A stretch of DNA of 64,000 bases, taken from Amycolatopsis sp. NBC_01480 (GTDB taxonomy: Bacteria > Actinomycetota > Actinomycetes > Mycobacteriales > Pseudonocardiaceae). A program made the translations under genes and the position numbers. The stretch is taken from contig NZ_CP109442.1 of the NCBI RefSeq assembly GCF_036227205.1, forward strand, positions 310,001 to 374,000. The letters run 5' to 3'. Each line of letters begins with the position of its first letter. Position 1 is the stretch's first letter. Shown here piece after piece: positions 18,351-26,172 of the stretch. A model generated the notes under the pieces. The model saw nothing but the letters and a program-made list of their open reading frames with translations, did not search any database and had not been told where the DNA came from.

Positions 18351-19283
18351 ACGCTCCAGCGCGTAGTCCGCGTCGGCGGCGGCGCCCTTGACCTCGGCGT
18401 TCAGGCGGGCCACCACGCGCATCGCGGTGGCGAGCCCGTCCTGGCCCCAGCCGCGGGACTGGCCCTGCGCCTTGCGGATCTTCCACGGCGGCATGCCCAG
18501 CTCGCCCGCCATCTGGTTCGGGTTGCCGCGGCCTGCCGCCGAGACGCGCGCGATGGTGCGGACCGCGTCCGCCAGCGCGTCGGCCACCAGGACGTGCGGG
18601 ACACCCAGCTGCATGGCCCAGCGCAACGACTCCAGCGCCGCCCCGCGGTCGCCCGAAACGGCCTTCTCCGCCACCGCGAAGCCGGTCACGTCGGCGCGGC
18701 CGGTGTGGTAGCGCCGGACCGCCTGCTCGTCCACGACGCCCCCGGCGTCGGCGACCAGCTGTGTCGCCGCGGAGGACAGCTCGCGCAGGTCCGAGCCGAC
18801 GGTGTCGAGCAGCGCCATCACCCCGGCGGCGTCGATCTTCCCGCCGGAGCGGCGCACTTCGTTGCGCACGAACGATTCCCGCTCGGCGGGCTTGGTCAGC
18901 TTCGGGCACTCGATGATCTCGGCACCCGCCTTTTTCAACGCCGCGGGCAGCGCTTTCGCCGCCTTGCTCCGGCCCCCGCCGCTGTGCACGACGACCAGGA
19001 CGATGCCGTCCGCCGGCGAAGCGATGTACGCCAGCACGGCGTCGGCGAGCTCCTGCGAAATGTCCTGCGCCGAGTCCAAAACGATCACCCGTCCCTCGCT
19101 GAACAGCGAAGGACTCACCAGCTCGGCCAGCACCGGCGGTGTGAGTTCGGACACCCGGTTGCGGGTCAGATCGGCCGTCGGGTCGGCCGCCCTCGCGGCG
19201 TCCAGCGCGGCCCGGACGGCCCGTTCGATGAGCAGTTCTTCCTCGCCGATGACGAGCTGGAGCGGCGCGGGGGCGGTGGTCAC
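18312..19283 (-). CDS. holA: DNA polymerase III subunit delta
   Basis: The 323-residue protein starts at GTG 19283. It has the HolA pattern: LVIGEEELLIERAVRAAL at the start, LFSEGRVIVLDSAQD, a central IVLVVVHSGGGRSKAAKALPAALKKAG outline and the C-terminal collar segment WKIRKAQGQSRGW. Delta opens the beta clamp in the clamp loader. The gene order comEC-holA with convergent rpsT matches other actinobacteria. Confidence 0.93.
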   Translation of the reverse strand: MTTAPAPLQLVIGEEELLIERAVRAALDAARAADPTADLTRNRVSELTPPVLAELVSPSLFSEGRVIVLDSAQDISQELADAVLAYIASPADGIVLVVVHSGGGRSKAAKALPAALKKAGAEIIECPKLTKPAERESFVRNEVRRSGGKIDAAGVMALLDTVGSDLRELSSAATQLVADAGGVVDEQAVRRYHTGRADVTGFAVAEKAVSGDRGAALESLRWAMQLGVPHVLVADALADAVRTIARVSAAGRGNPNQMAGELGMPPWKIRKAQGQSRGWGQDGLATAMRVVARLNAEVKGAAADADYALERAVTEVVAAKGEH

Positions 19284-19415
19284 CCGGCCATCCTCTCACT
19301 CGTCCGGCCGCCGGCCCGTCCCGGTGACGGGGCGGGCACCGTGGCACGAGGTGATCGCCATGTCGTACGGTGTAGCCGAGGCAGCGCCCGCGAGCGCGCC
19401 GACAACTGAATACCG

Positions 19416-19547
19416 CTCATCCAGAGGGGCAGAGGGATACGGCCCGACGAAGCCCCGGCAACCGGCGTACAGCCTGTCATTCCGCGATCGCGGGATAGCT
19501 GACGACCACGGTGCCAATTCCGGCCCGCTTCGGCGGGGCAGATGAGG
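19416..19547 (+). ncRNA. SAM-I (S-box) riboswitch upstream of thrC
   Basis: The sequence carries the conserved S-box core in order: CTCATCCAGAGGGGCAGAGG, then GGCCCGACGAAGCCCCGGCA with ACC, then GGTGCCAATTCC, and the closing strand GATGAG that pairs with CTCATC to form P1. Spacing between blocks fits the S-box fold, with a variable P3 arm. The closing strand overlaps the AGGAAGGA Shine-Dalgarno of thrC, so SAM binding could hide the ribosome binding site. Control at translation is inference. Confidence 0.9.
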
Positions 19548-19560
19548 AAGGAACCTCGTG

Positions 19561-20826
19561 ATGACCGTTACCCTCGGAACGACCTCCGCCAGCAAGACCG
19601 TGGACCTCGGGCCCGCCGTCGAACTGGTGTCGAAGGAAGAGGGCCACCGGCAGCCGCTCGCCCCGGAGTTCGTCTCCGCCGAGGACTTCTCACCGCTCGA
19701 GGTCGCCTACGACTTCGGCCGCGTGCGCCGCGAGGACATCGAAGCCGGGCCGAACAACATCTGGCGCTACAAGAAGCTCCTGCCCGTCCCCTCGAACGTC
19801 GAGGAGATCCCCAACACCGAGCCCGGCGGCACCCGCCTGGTGCGCGCCGACCGGCTCGCGAAGGCGCTGGGCCTCAAGCGCGTGTGGGTCAAGGACGACA
19901 CCGGCAACCCGACGCACTCGTTCAAGGACCGCGTGGTCGCCGTCGCGCTGGCCGCCGCCCGCGAGTTCGGCTTCGAGGTGCTGGCCTGTCCGTCCACCGG
20001 AAACCTCGCCAACGCGGTCGCCGCCGCGGCCGCGCGCGCCGGCTGGCAGTCGGTGGTGCTGATCCCGAAGACGTTGGAGCGGGCCAAGATCCTCACCACC
20101 GCGGTGTACGACGGCGCGCTGATCGCCGTGGACGGCAACTACGACGACGTCAACCGCCTCGCCACCGAGCTGGCCGCCGAGCACGCCTCGTGGGCCTTCG
20201 TGAACGTCAACGTCCGCCCGTACTACTCCGAGGGCTCGAAAACGCTCGCCTTCGAGGTCGCCGAGCAGCTCGGCTGGCGCATCCCGCAGCAGATCGTGGT
20301 CCCGATCGCCTCGGGCTCGCAGCTGACCAAGGTGGACAAGGGATTCCGCGAGCTCGGCCAGCTCGGCCTGGTGGAAGCCAGCCCGTACAAGGTGTTCGGC
20401 GCCCAGGCCACCGGCTGCTCCCCCGTCTCGGCCGCGTTCCGCGCGGGCCACGACGTGGTCCAGCCGGTGAAGCCGGACACCATCGCCCGCTCGCTGGCGA
20501 TCGGCAACCCGGCCGACGGCCCGTACGTGCTCGACGTGGTCAACCGCACCGGCGGCGCGATCGAGGACGTCAGCGACGAGGAGGTCGTGGAGGGCATCCG
20601 GCTGCTCGCGCGCACCGAAGGCATCTTCACCGAGACCGCGGGCGGCGTCACCGTCGCCACCGCGAAGAAACTGGTGGAGACTGGCAAGCTCGACCCCGAC
20701 GCCGAAACCGTCCTGCTCATCACCGGCGACGGCCTCAAGACCCTGGACGCCGTCGAAGGCCACATCGGCCCGAAGGCGACCGTGCCGCCATCCGCCGAAG
20801 CGGTCAGCAAGGCACTCGGTTTCTGA
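19561..20826 (+). CDS. thrC: Threonine synthase
   Basis: The 421-residue PLP enzyme converts O-phosphohomoserine to threonine. The PLP lysine is in NPTHSFKDRVV near residue 121, with STGNLANAVAAAAARAG (phosphate/glycine-rich region) and the C-terminal LITGDGLKT. ATG 19561 lies eight bases after AAGGA; a GTG at 19558 is an alternative start. A SAM-I riboswitch sits directly upstream, linking this threonine branch enzyme to methionine/SAM status. It is monocistronic with a palindrome after the stop. Confidence 0.95.
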   Translation: MTVTLGTTSASKTVDLGPAVELVSKEEGHRQPLAPEFVSAEDFSPLEVAYDFGRVRREDIEAGPNNIWRYKKLLPVPSNVEEIPNTEPGGTRLVRADRLAKALGLKRVWVKDDTGNPTHSFKDRVVAVALAAAREFGFEVLACPSTGNLANAVAAAAARAGWQSVVLIPKTLERAKILTTAVYDGALIAVDGNYDDVNRLATELAAEHASWAFVNVNVRPYYSEGSKTLAFEVAEQLGWRIPQQIVVPIASGSQLTKVDKGFRELGQLGLVEASPYKVFGAQATGCSPVSAAFRAGHDVVQPVKPDTIARSLAIGNPADGPYVLDVVNRTGGAIEDVSDEEVVEGIRLLARTEGIFTETAGGVTVATAKKLVETGKLDPDAETVLLITGDGLKTLDAVEGHIGPKATVPPSAEAVSKALGF

Positions 20827-20836
20827 CCTCGGTAGT

Positions 20837-20879
20837 GGAGGACTCCTTGCCTAACTTGAGAGTAGGCAAGGAGTCCTCC
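20837..20879. terminator. 17-bp perfect hairpin between thrC and comEC
   Basis: GGAGGACTCCTTGCCTA (20837-20853) pairs exactly with TAGGCAAGGAGTCCTCC (20863-20879) around a nine-base loop. It lies 10 bp after the thrC stop and 14 bp before the convergent comEC stop. It may be a bidirectional terminator or a dispersed palindromic repeat; its long exact AT-balanced arms resemble the latter. Confidence 0.8.
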
Positions 20880-20893
20880 GTTGCCGCGCGGGG

Positions 20894-23272
20894 CTAGTGG
20901 GGCGGTCCACGGGGCTCACCACGGCGGGCGATCGCCGGTCCGCCTTCGCCTGGGAGCACGGCGGTGTCACCGTCCACATCGGTCCGGGTGACCAGGGCAC
21001 CCAGGGACTTCAGTACGTCCATAGTGGACTGGCTCGGGTGGCCGTAGCTGTTGCCCGCGCCCACACTCACCAGCGCTGCCCGCGGGGCCGCCGCGGAGAG
21101 GAAGCCCGGTAGCGAGAAGCGCGAGCCGTGGTGGGGCACCTTCAGGATGTCGGCGCGGAGGTCGGCGCCGTCGCCGAGCAAGTCGGCCTGGGCGGCCAAT
21201 TCCACGTCTCCCGGCAGGAGCACCCGGCCCGCGGGGGTCTCCGCCCGCAGGACGACCGAGCTGTTGTTGATCATCGTGCCGTCCTGCTGCGTGGGCGAGC
21301 GAGCCGTGACATAGCGCGGGCCGAGCACGTCGAGCGTGAGGCCCGGCCAGGACAGCCGCTGGCCCTGGCTCAGCTCCAGCAACGGCACGCCGCGCCGGCC
21401 GGTTTCGCGTGAGACCTGCTGCCACGCCCAGCCCGGCGCGCGGCCGGGGCCGACCGCGATCGCGCCGACGGACCGGCCCTCGAACACCGACGCCAGCCCG
21501 CCGGTGTGGTCGGCGTGCAGGTGGGACAGCACCACCAGCGGGACCCGGTCGACGCCGAGCCGCCGCAGGCATTCGTCGACCGGGCCCGGCTCCGGACCGG
21601 TGTCGACGACCACGGCCCGCCCGGGCTCGGAAGTGGCCAGTACCAAGGCATCGCCCTGGCCGACGTCGCACTCCACCACCGCCCAGCCCGCCGGCGGCCA
21701 GCCGGGCGTAAGCACCCGGGCCGGCACCACGGTCAGCAGGACCGCGACCAGCGTCACGGCGACCAGCAGCCGCACCCGGCGGAACCGCAGCGCGAAGACC
21801 GCGACGACCAGCAGCCCGGCCGCGCAGAGCCCGCCCCACCAGCCGCCGGGCCAGTCGAGCACGGCCCCCGGCGCGCGGGCGCCGTGCCGGGCCACCGTGA
21901 TCAGCCAGCGGGCCTCGGGATCGGCGAGGTGGACCAGCAGGCGCCCGGCGCCCGGCCACCACGGGCCGACGACGGTGGCCAGCACGCCGAGCACCGTCAC
22001 CGGCGCCACGACCGGCGCGGCCAGCACGTTCGTGACCACCGAGACCAGGCTCACCGTGCCCGCCATGCCCGCGATCACCGGGGCGGTGACGACAAACGCC
22101 GCGAGCGGCACCGCCATGCCCTCCGCGTACCCGGGCGGGATTCCCCGGCGTACCAAGGAATCCGCCCAGCGCGGTGCGAGCAGGACCAGTCCGGCCGTGG
22201 CAAGAACGGACAAGGCGAACCCGAAGTCCGCCGCCATCGCCGGGTCCCAGGCCACCAGCAGGCAGACCGCGAAGGCGAGCGCGGGCAGGGCGGATCCCCG
22301 CCGTCCGAGTGCCAGCGCCAGCAGCCCGACGCCGCCCATCAGCCCGGCCCGCAGCACACTCGGCGCCGGGCCGACGAGTACGAGGAAGCCGAGCAGGCAC
22401 GAGCCCGCCGCGACCGCCGACAGCCGCGGGCCGGCGCGCAGCAGACGGAACAGCAGGAGGACCGCGCCGCAGACCACAGCGACGTTTCCGCCGCTCACGG
22501 CCATCAGGTGGGTGAGCCCGGAGTCCTTGAACTCGCGCTCGACCTGTTGCGGCAACGCGCTCGTGTCGCCCAGCACCAGGCCCGGCAGCAGGCCGGCGGG
22601 CTCATCCGGCAGCACCGTGCACAGCCGGTGCAGCCCGGACCGCAGCGCCGAAGCCGCGCGTTGCCACCAGGGCGCCTCGCCGATGGCCGTCGGAGCTTCG
22701 CGCACGTACAGCACCGCGGACGTCAAGTCGCCACCGCGCGCCGGGGCAAGCTGGCCGGAGGCTGTCACTTCCTGCCCGGGCAACAGATCCGCCCACCCTG
22801 CGGCCGGGGCGAGCAGCAGCACTCGCCCGGTGGACGCAGCCGGTTGATCGTCCACTGTGGCCGATCGAACTTCGGTTTCCACGACTACGGAACGCGTTCC
22901 TGCCTGCTGGTCGGCGTATCCCGCGCTGTGAATCGGGCGCGGCCGCTCGGTGACCTCCACGCGCAGCACGGCGGCGCGCCCATGCTGGGCTGCCGGAACC
23001 AGAGCTTCCTGCTCGACGGCTCGGATCCGCAGTGCGCCGGGACCCGCCACGACGAGGCCGAGCAGCAGCAGTGCGCCTGCGGCTCCCAGCAGGTGGCCGC
23101 GGCCGCGCACCAGCAGCAGCACTGAGAGGGCCACCGCCACCACGCCGGTGACGAGTGCGACCCACCAGCCGAGCCGCAGACCGGCGAGCGTTCCGCCCCA
23201 GGCGGCCAGCGCGGCCGGGACGAGGCGGAAGTCCTGGTTGCGCCACGCCGGGACGACCTCCGGCTCGGTCAT
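20894..23272 (-). CDS. comEC: ComEC/Rec2-family DNA uptake channel protein
   Basis: The 792-residue protein has N-terminal membrane helices, the Competence domain (LPGLVLGDTSALP, then SGLTHLMAVSGGN) and a C-terminal metallo-beta-lactamase domain with SHLHADHTGG near residue 585 and VPHHGS further on. In competent bacteria ComEC carries single-stranded DNA across the membrane. The ATG at 23272 overlaps the stop of the hybrid ORF upstream (ATGA). Its first 40 residues are echoed twice in that upstream ORF, showing a local duplication of the gene start. Confidence 0.93.
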   Translation of the reverse strand: MTEPEVVPAWRNQDFRLVPAALAAWGGTLAGLRLGWWVALVTGVVAVALSVLLLVRGRGHLLGAAGALLLLGLVVAGPGALRIRAVEQEALVPAAQHGRAAVLRVEVTERPRPIHSAGYADQQAGTRSVVVETEVRSATVDDQPAASTGRVLLLAPAAGWADLLPGQEVTASGQLAPARGGDLTSAVLYVREAPTAIGEAPWWQRAASALRSGLHRLCTVLPDEPAGLLPGLVLGDTSALPQQVEREFKDSGLTHLMAVSGGNVAVVCGAVLLLFRLLRAGPRLSAVAAGSCLLGFLVLVGPAPSVLRAGLMGGVGLLALALGRRGSALPALAFAVCLLVAWDPAMAADFGFALSVLATAGLVLLAPRWADSLVRRGIPPGYAEGMAVPLAAFVVTAPVIAGMAGTVSLVSVVTNVLAAPVVAPVTVLGVLATVVGPWWPGAGRLLVHLADPEARWLITVARHGARAPGAVLDWPGGWWGGLCAAGLLVVAVFALRFRRVRLLVAVTLVAVLLTVVPARVLTPGWPPAGWAVVECDVGQGDALVLATSEPGRAVVVDTGPEPGPVDECLRRLGVDRVPLVVLSHLHADHTGGLASVFEGRSVGAIAVGPGRAPGWAWQQVSRETGRRGVPLLELSQGQRLSWPGLTLDVLGPRYVTARSPTQQDGTMINNSSVVLRAETPAGRVLLPGDVELAAQADLLGDGADLRADILKVPHHGSRFSLPGFLSAAAPRAALVSVGAGNSYGHPSQSTMDVLKSLGALVTRTDVDGDTAVLPGEGGPAIARRGEPRGPPH

Positions 23273-23637
23273 CCGACGCTCACCTGCTCACGTAGCTTGC
23301 CGAACTTGCTCTCGCCGATGCCGTCGACGTCGCGGAGTTGCTCGACAGTGACGAGCACGGCCCACCAACCCAGCCGCAGACCGACGGGCGTCCCGCCCCA
23401 AGCCAGCGCCACCGGGACCAGACGGAAATCCTGGTCACGCCACATCGGGACGACCTCCGGCTGACGCAGCTCGCCGAACCTGCTCTCGCCAATGCCATCT
23501 ACGGCACGAACCTGCTCGACACTGACGAGCACGGCCCGCCAGTCCAGCCGCAAACCGGCGAGCCTCCCGACCCAAGCGGCCGGGACCAGGCGAAAGCCCT
23601 GATCGCGCCACGCCGGGACGACCTCCGGCTCAGTCAT
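23269..23637 (-). CDS. Hybrid ORF made of duplicated comEC-start and comEA-end segments
   Basis: This 122-residue frame consists of two units. Each begins like the comEC N-terminus (EVVPAWR-x-Q-x-FRLVP, then GLRL) and ends like the comEA C-terminus (VEQxRxVDGIGES-x-FG-x-LR). The second unit ends with the same EQVSVG tail as ComEA. The ATG overlaps the comEA stop and the stop overlaps the comEC ATG, both as ATGA. It lacks any complete domain, so it is probably a by-product of tandem duplication, although translation is likely and it keeps comEA and comEC coupled. Confidence 0.6.
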   Translation of the reverse strand: MTEPEVVPAWRDQGFRLVPAAWVGRLAGLRLDWRAVLVSVEQVRAVDGIGESRFGELRQPEVVPMWRDQDFRLVPVALAWGGTPVGLRLGWWAVLVTVEQLRDVDGIGESKFGKLREQVSVG

Positions 23638-23735
23638 CCGACGCTCACCTGCTCACGTAGCTTGCCGAACTTGCTCTCGCCGATGCCGTCGACGTCGCGG
23701 AGTTGCTCGACGCTGCTGAAGCCGCCGTGCTGGGT
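23269..23735. repeat. Three tandem copies of the comEA/comEC junction
   Basis: The word GCCGAAC(T/C)TGCTCTCGCC occurs at 23299, 23473 and 23664, spaced 174 and 191 bp apart. The outer copies are almost identical from the comEC start codon through the comEA tail; the middle copy has lost about 20 bp around the stop/start overlap. The array lies within an otherwise ordinary two-gene operon. Confidence 0.85.
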
Positions 23736-24410
23736 GCGCCAGTCGACGATGCGCTGGGCGGTGACCTCGCCGACGCCGGGCAGGGTGTCGAGTTGTTCGG
23801 GGGTGGCCGAGTTGAGGTCGACCTTCCCGGGTGCGGCACCGGCGCCTGCCGGGCCTGCGGCGGCGGGTGCGGCGGGCACGGTGATGCCGACCGCCAGCTG
23901 TTCGCCGTCGGTGAGCTTGCGGGCGAGGTTGAGGCCGGTCAGATCGGTGCCCGGGTCCGCGCCGCCCGCCGCGCGCAGGGCGTCGTCGACCCGGGAGCCG
24001 GACGGGACCGTGATCAGGCCGGGCGCGCGCACGTGGCCGACCACACTGATCACGAGCTTCCCGGCGCTGGGCGCCGCGGCCGAAACCTGGGCGCGGGCGA
24101 TCGGCAGCGGCGGTGGTGCCTCCGCCGCCGGCGCGCTGCCGCCGAAGATCGTGAAACCGGTCACGACCAGTGCTACGACGGCTGCGAACACCGCCCCGAA
24201 GAGAACCCAACGACGGCCGAAACGGCCGGGCAATCCAGGTATTCCAGGCAGGGCGCGCCGGCCGGGGAGGGAGGTGCCGGCCGGCAGCCAGCGTCGCACG
24301 AGCCGGCCGCCGGGCCCGACCGTCGTCGGGCCCGCGGCCAGCTGGTCGGCCAGCCAGGCGAGCCTGGCGTTGACGGGAGAGCCCGGGTCCCGGGCGGTCT
24401 GCTCGAACAC
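23634..24410 (-). CDS. comEA: ComEA-family DNA-binding protein (SLBB plus helix-hairpin-helix)
   Basis: The 258-residue protein from GTG 24410 has a cytoplasmic head with basic, proline-rich segments, one transmembrane helix at about residues 69-90, an SLBB domain (ISVVGHVRAPGLITVPSGSRV outline) and a C-terminal helix-hairpin-helix pair (VDLNSATPEQLDTLPGVGE, then LRDVDGIGESKFGKL). ComEA binds incoming double-stranded DNA outside the membrane. The last 25 residues are duplicated in the ORF that follows. Natural competence is not established in this lineage. Confidence 0.93.
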   Translation of the reverse strand: MFEQTARDPGSPVNARLAWLADQLAAGPTTVGPGGRLVRRWLPAGTSLPGRRALPGIPGLPGRFGRRWVLFGAVFAAVVALVVTGFTIFGGSAPAAEAPPPLPIARAQVSAAAPSAGKLVISVVGHVRAPGLITVPSGSRVDDALRAAGGADPGTDLTGLNLARKLTDGEQLAVGITVPAAPAAAGPAGAGAAPGKVDLNSATPEQLDTLPGVGEVTAQRIVDWRTQHGGFSSVEQLRDVDGIGESKFGKLREQVSVG

Positions 24411-24838
24411 ACGATCGACGCTAGGGCGGGGGTGGTGGGTGTGCGAGGTCGGCTGGGCGGGTCTGTGGACAACCGGCCGGTTGGGGACAACTCGCCCCGG
24501 AGCAGGCGCGCGGACGGTGTTTTCGTCGGTGCAGGGTGAGAGACTGGACGGTCACCCGCAAGGAGTTCCCACGCCAGCAACCAGCCGGTTGCGGACAACC
24601 CGCCCCGAGGCGGGCCTACAGATGGCGTTTTCGTCGGGTTGGGATGGGAGACTGGCCCGTCACCTGCGAGGAGTTCCCACGCCAGCAACCGGCCGGTCGG
24701 GGACAACCCGCTCCGAAGCGGGCCCGCGAGCGGTGTTTTCGTCGGTGTGGAGTGGGAGACTGACCCGTCACCTGCGAGGAGCTTTCCACGCCGGCCCGGG
24801 CTCCCCCGGCGGTGCCGCACCGGAGGAAGGGACACCCC
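24411..24838. other. Divergent intergenic region with a triplicated 108-bp unit
   Basis: The 428 bp between comEA (minus) and the SnoaL-like gene (plus) are mostly occupied by the tandem repeat listed next. Both flanking genes would be transcribed outward from here, so promoters must lie in or around the repeats. No gene is supported. Confidence 0.6.
24471..24794. repeat. Three exact-length tandem copies of a 108-bp unit
   Basis: Units begin at 24471, 24579 and 24687, each starting AACC(G/A)GCCGGT and sharing GGACAAC, GTTTTCGTCGG, GGGAGACTG-x-CCCGTCACC and GGAG(T/C)T(T)CCACGCC. The last unit differs slightly at its end. Divergence between units is mainly point changes, with length preserved at 108 bp. 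No spacer separates units, so this is not a CRISPR array. Confidence 0.9.
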
Positions 24839-25228
24839 ATGGCCACCGACGAACAGCGAATCCGCACGCTCATCGAGAGCTGGGCCGAGGCCGTCCACAC
24901 CGGCGACCTCCCCGGAGTCCTCCGGGACCACGCCGACGGCCTGGTCATGTTCGACGTTCCGCCGCCCCAGGAGGGGATTCGCGGGATCGACGACTACTCC
25001 GCCACCTGGCCGCCGTTCTTCGAGTGGCAGGCGCGGGGAGCGTCGTTCGAAATCCTGGAGCTGGAGGTCACCGCGGGCCGCGACGTCGCGTTCGCCTGGG
25101 CGCTCCTGCGCTGCGGCACCCCGCAAGACCCACCGGACAACCGGCTGCGGCTGACGATCGGGCTGCGCAAGGAAGACGACCGCTGGCTGGTGACGCACGA
25201 GCACCACTCGTTCCCGCACACCGACTGA
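24839..25228 (+). CDS. SnoaL-like / nuclear transport factor 2 fold protein
   Basis: The 129-residue protein starts at ATG 24839 behind GGAGGAAGG. It shows the SnoaL/DUF4440 outline: DEQRIRTLIESWAEAVHTGD, a PPPQEGIRGIDDY loop, and a C-terminal RLTIGLRKEDDRWLVTHEHHSFP. Such proteins include polyketide cyclases, ketosteroid isomerases and unassigned stress proteins. Function unspecified. It lies divergently from comEA across the 108-bp repeats. Confidence 0.85.
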   Translation: MATDEQRIRTLIESWAEAVHTGDLPGVLRDHADGLVMFDVPPPQEGIRGIDDYSATWPPFFEWQARGASFEILELEVTAGRDVAFAWALLRCGTPQDPPDNRLRLTIGLRKEDDRWLVTHEHHSFPHTD

Positions 25229-25242
25229 GCGCTCGCGCGTCC

Positions 25243-25322
25243 TAGCGCGTGTCTGGCAACGGTTGTGGGTCGCTGTGCGGGCTGGCGGCGGCCGCGAGAC
25301 CGGCTTTCTCAGACACGCGCTA
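25243..25322. repeat. Inverted repeat flanking an 54-bp loop, overlapping the DegV stop
   Basis: TAGCGCGTGTCTG (25243-25255) is the exact complement of CAGACACGCGCTA (25310-25322), with five more pairs outside after one mismatch. The right arm includes the TAG stop of the DegV gene on the minus strand. It lies between convergent genes and may terminate both or be a small dispersed element. Confidence 0.7.
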
Positions 25323-26168
25323 CGACGCGCGCTGCACGACCACCCCGAGCACTCCCGGCCCGGTGTGCGCGCCGATCACCGCGCCGATCTCCGAGACGAC
25401 GCAACCGCCCGAGCAGCCCGGAATCTTCTCCTCCAGGCGGTTCGCCAGGTCGACGGCGCGCTCCGGCGAAGCGAGGTGGTGCACGGCCAGCTCGACCGGC
25501 CCGTCGCCCGCGGCCTGCACGGCCAGCTCCACCAGCCGCGCCATCGCCCGGTTCATCGTGCGCACCTTCTCCAGCGGCAGGATGCGGCCTTCGGCCATGT
25601 GCAGCACCGGTTTCATCGCCAGCGCGGTGCCCAGCAGCGCCGCCGCGGGCCCGATCCGGCCGCCGCGGCGCAGGTGCTCGAGGGTTTCGACGACGAACAG
25701 CGTCGACGAGTGCCGGGCCGCCTCGGCCGCGGCCGCCTCGACTTCGGCCGGGGAGCCACCGCCGGCGGCCACGATCGCGGCGTGCAGGGCGGCGAAGCCC
25801 AGGCCCATCGCCGTGGTCCGCGAATCGACTACGCGCACGCGGTCCGGGCCGACCTCCTGCGCCGCCAGCACCGCGGCCTCCCACGTGCCCGAAAGCTCGC
25901 TCGAGAGGTGCACGGACACCACCGAATCGGCGCCGTCGGCCAGCGCCGCCCGGAACTCGGTGACGAACTCGGCGGGCGTCGGTCTCGACGTGGTGACGAT
26001 CTTGCGCTCCCCCAGCGCCTCCGCGAGCGCCGCGGGGCCCATTTCCTTGCCATCGAGGGAAACCACGCCGTCGACGAGGACGTGCAGGGGCACCACCCGT
26101 ACCGCATGCCGCTCGGCGAAGCCCTCGGGCAGGTGGGCGGTGGAGTCCGTGACCACGGCGACCGACAC
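25320..26168 (-). CDS. DegV family fatty-acid-binding protein
   Basis: The 282-residue protein starts SVAVVTDSTAHLPEGF and continues with VRVVPLHVLVDG, TSRPTPAEF and SSELSGTW, the lipid-binding DegV signatures. DegV proteins bind a fatty acid between two alpha/beta domains and can hand it to fatty acid kinases. It is the last gene of a minus-strand cluster nadD-rsfS-gpgP-octT-degV, the same order as M. tuberculosis Rv2421c-Rv2417c. A possible link to octanoate handling for OctT is inference. Confidence 0.92.
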   Translation of the reverse strand: MSVAVVTDSTAHLPEGFAERHAVRVVPLHVLVDGVVSLDGKEMGPAALAEALGERKIVTTSRPTPAEFVTEFRAALADGADSVVSVHLSSELSGTWEAAVLAAQEVGPDRVRVVDSRTTAMGLGFAALHAAIVAAGGGSPAEVEAAAAEAARHSSTLFVVETLEHLRRGGRIGPAAALLGTALAMKPVLHMAEGRILPLEKVRTMNRAMARLVELAVQAAGDGPVELAVHHLASPERAVDLANRLEEKIPGCSGGCVVSEIGAVIGAHTGPGVLGVVVQRAS

Positions 26169-26172
26169 GCCG

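Noticed and set aside
24471..24794. CRISPR array
   Set aside because: The three units are contiguous 108-bp tandem repeats without spacers, and no cas gene is present.
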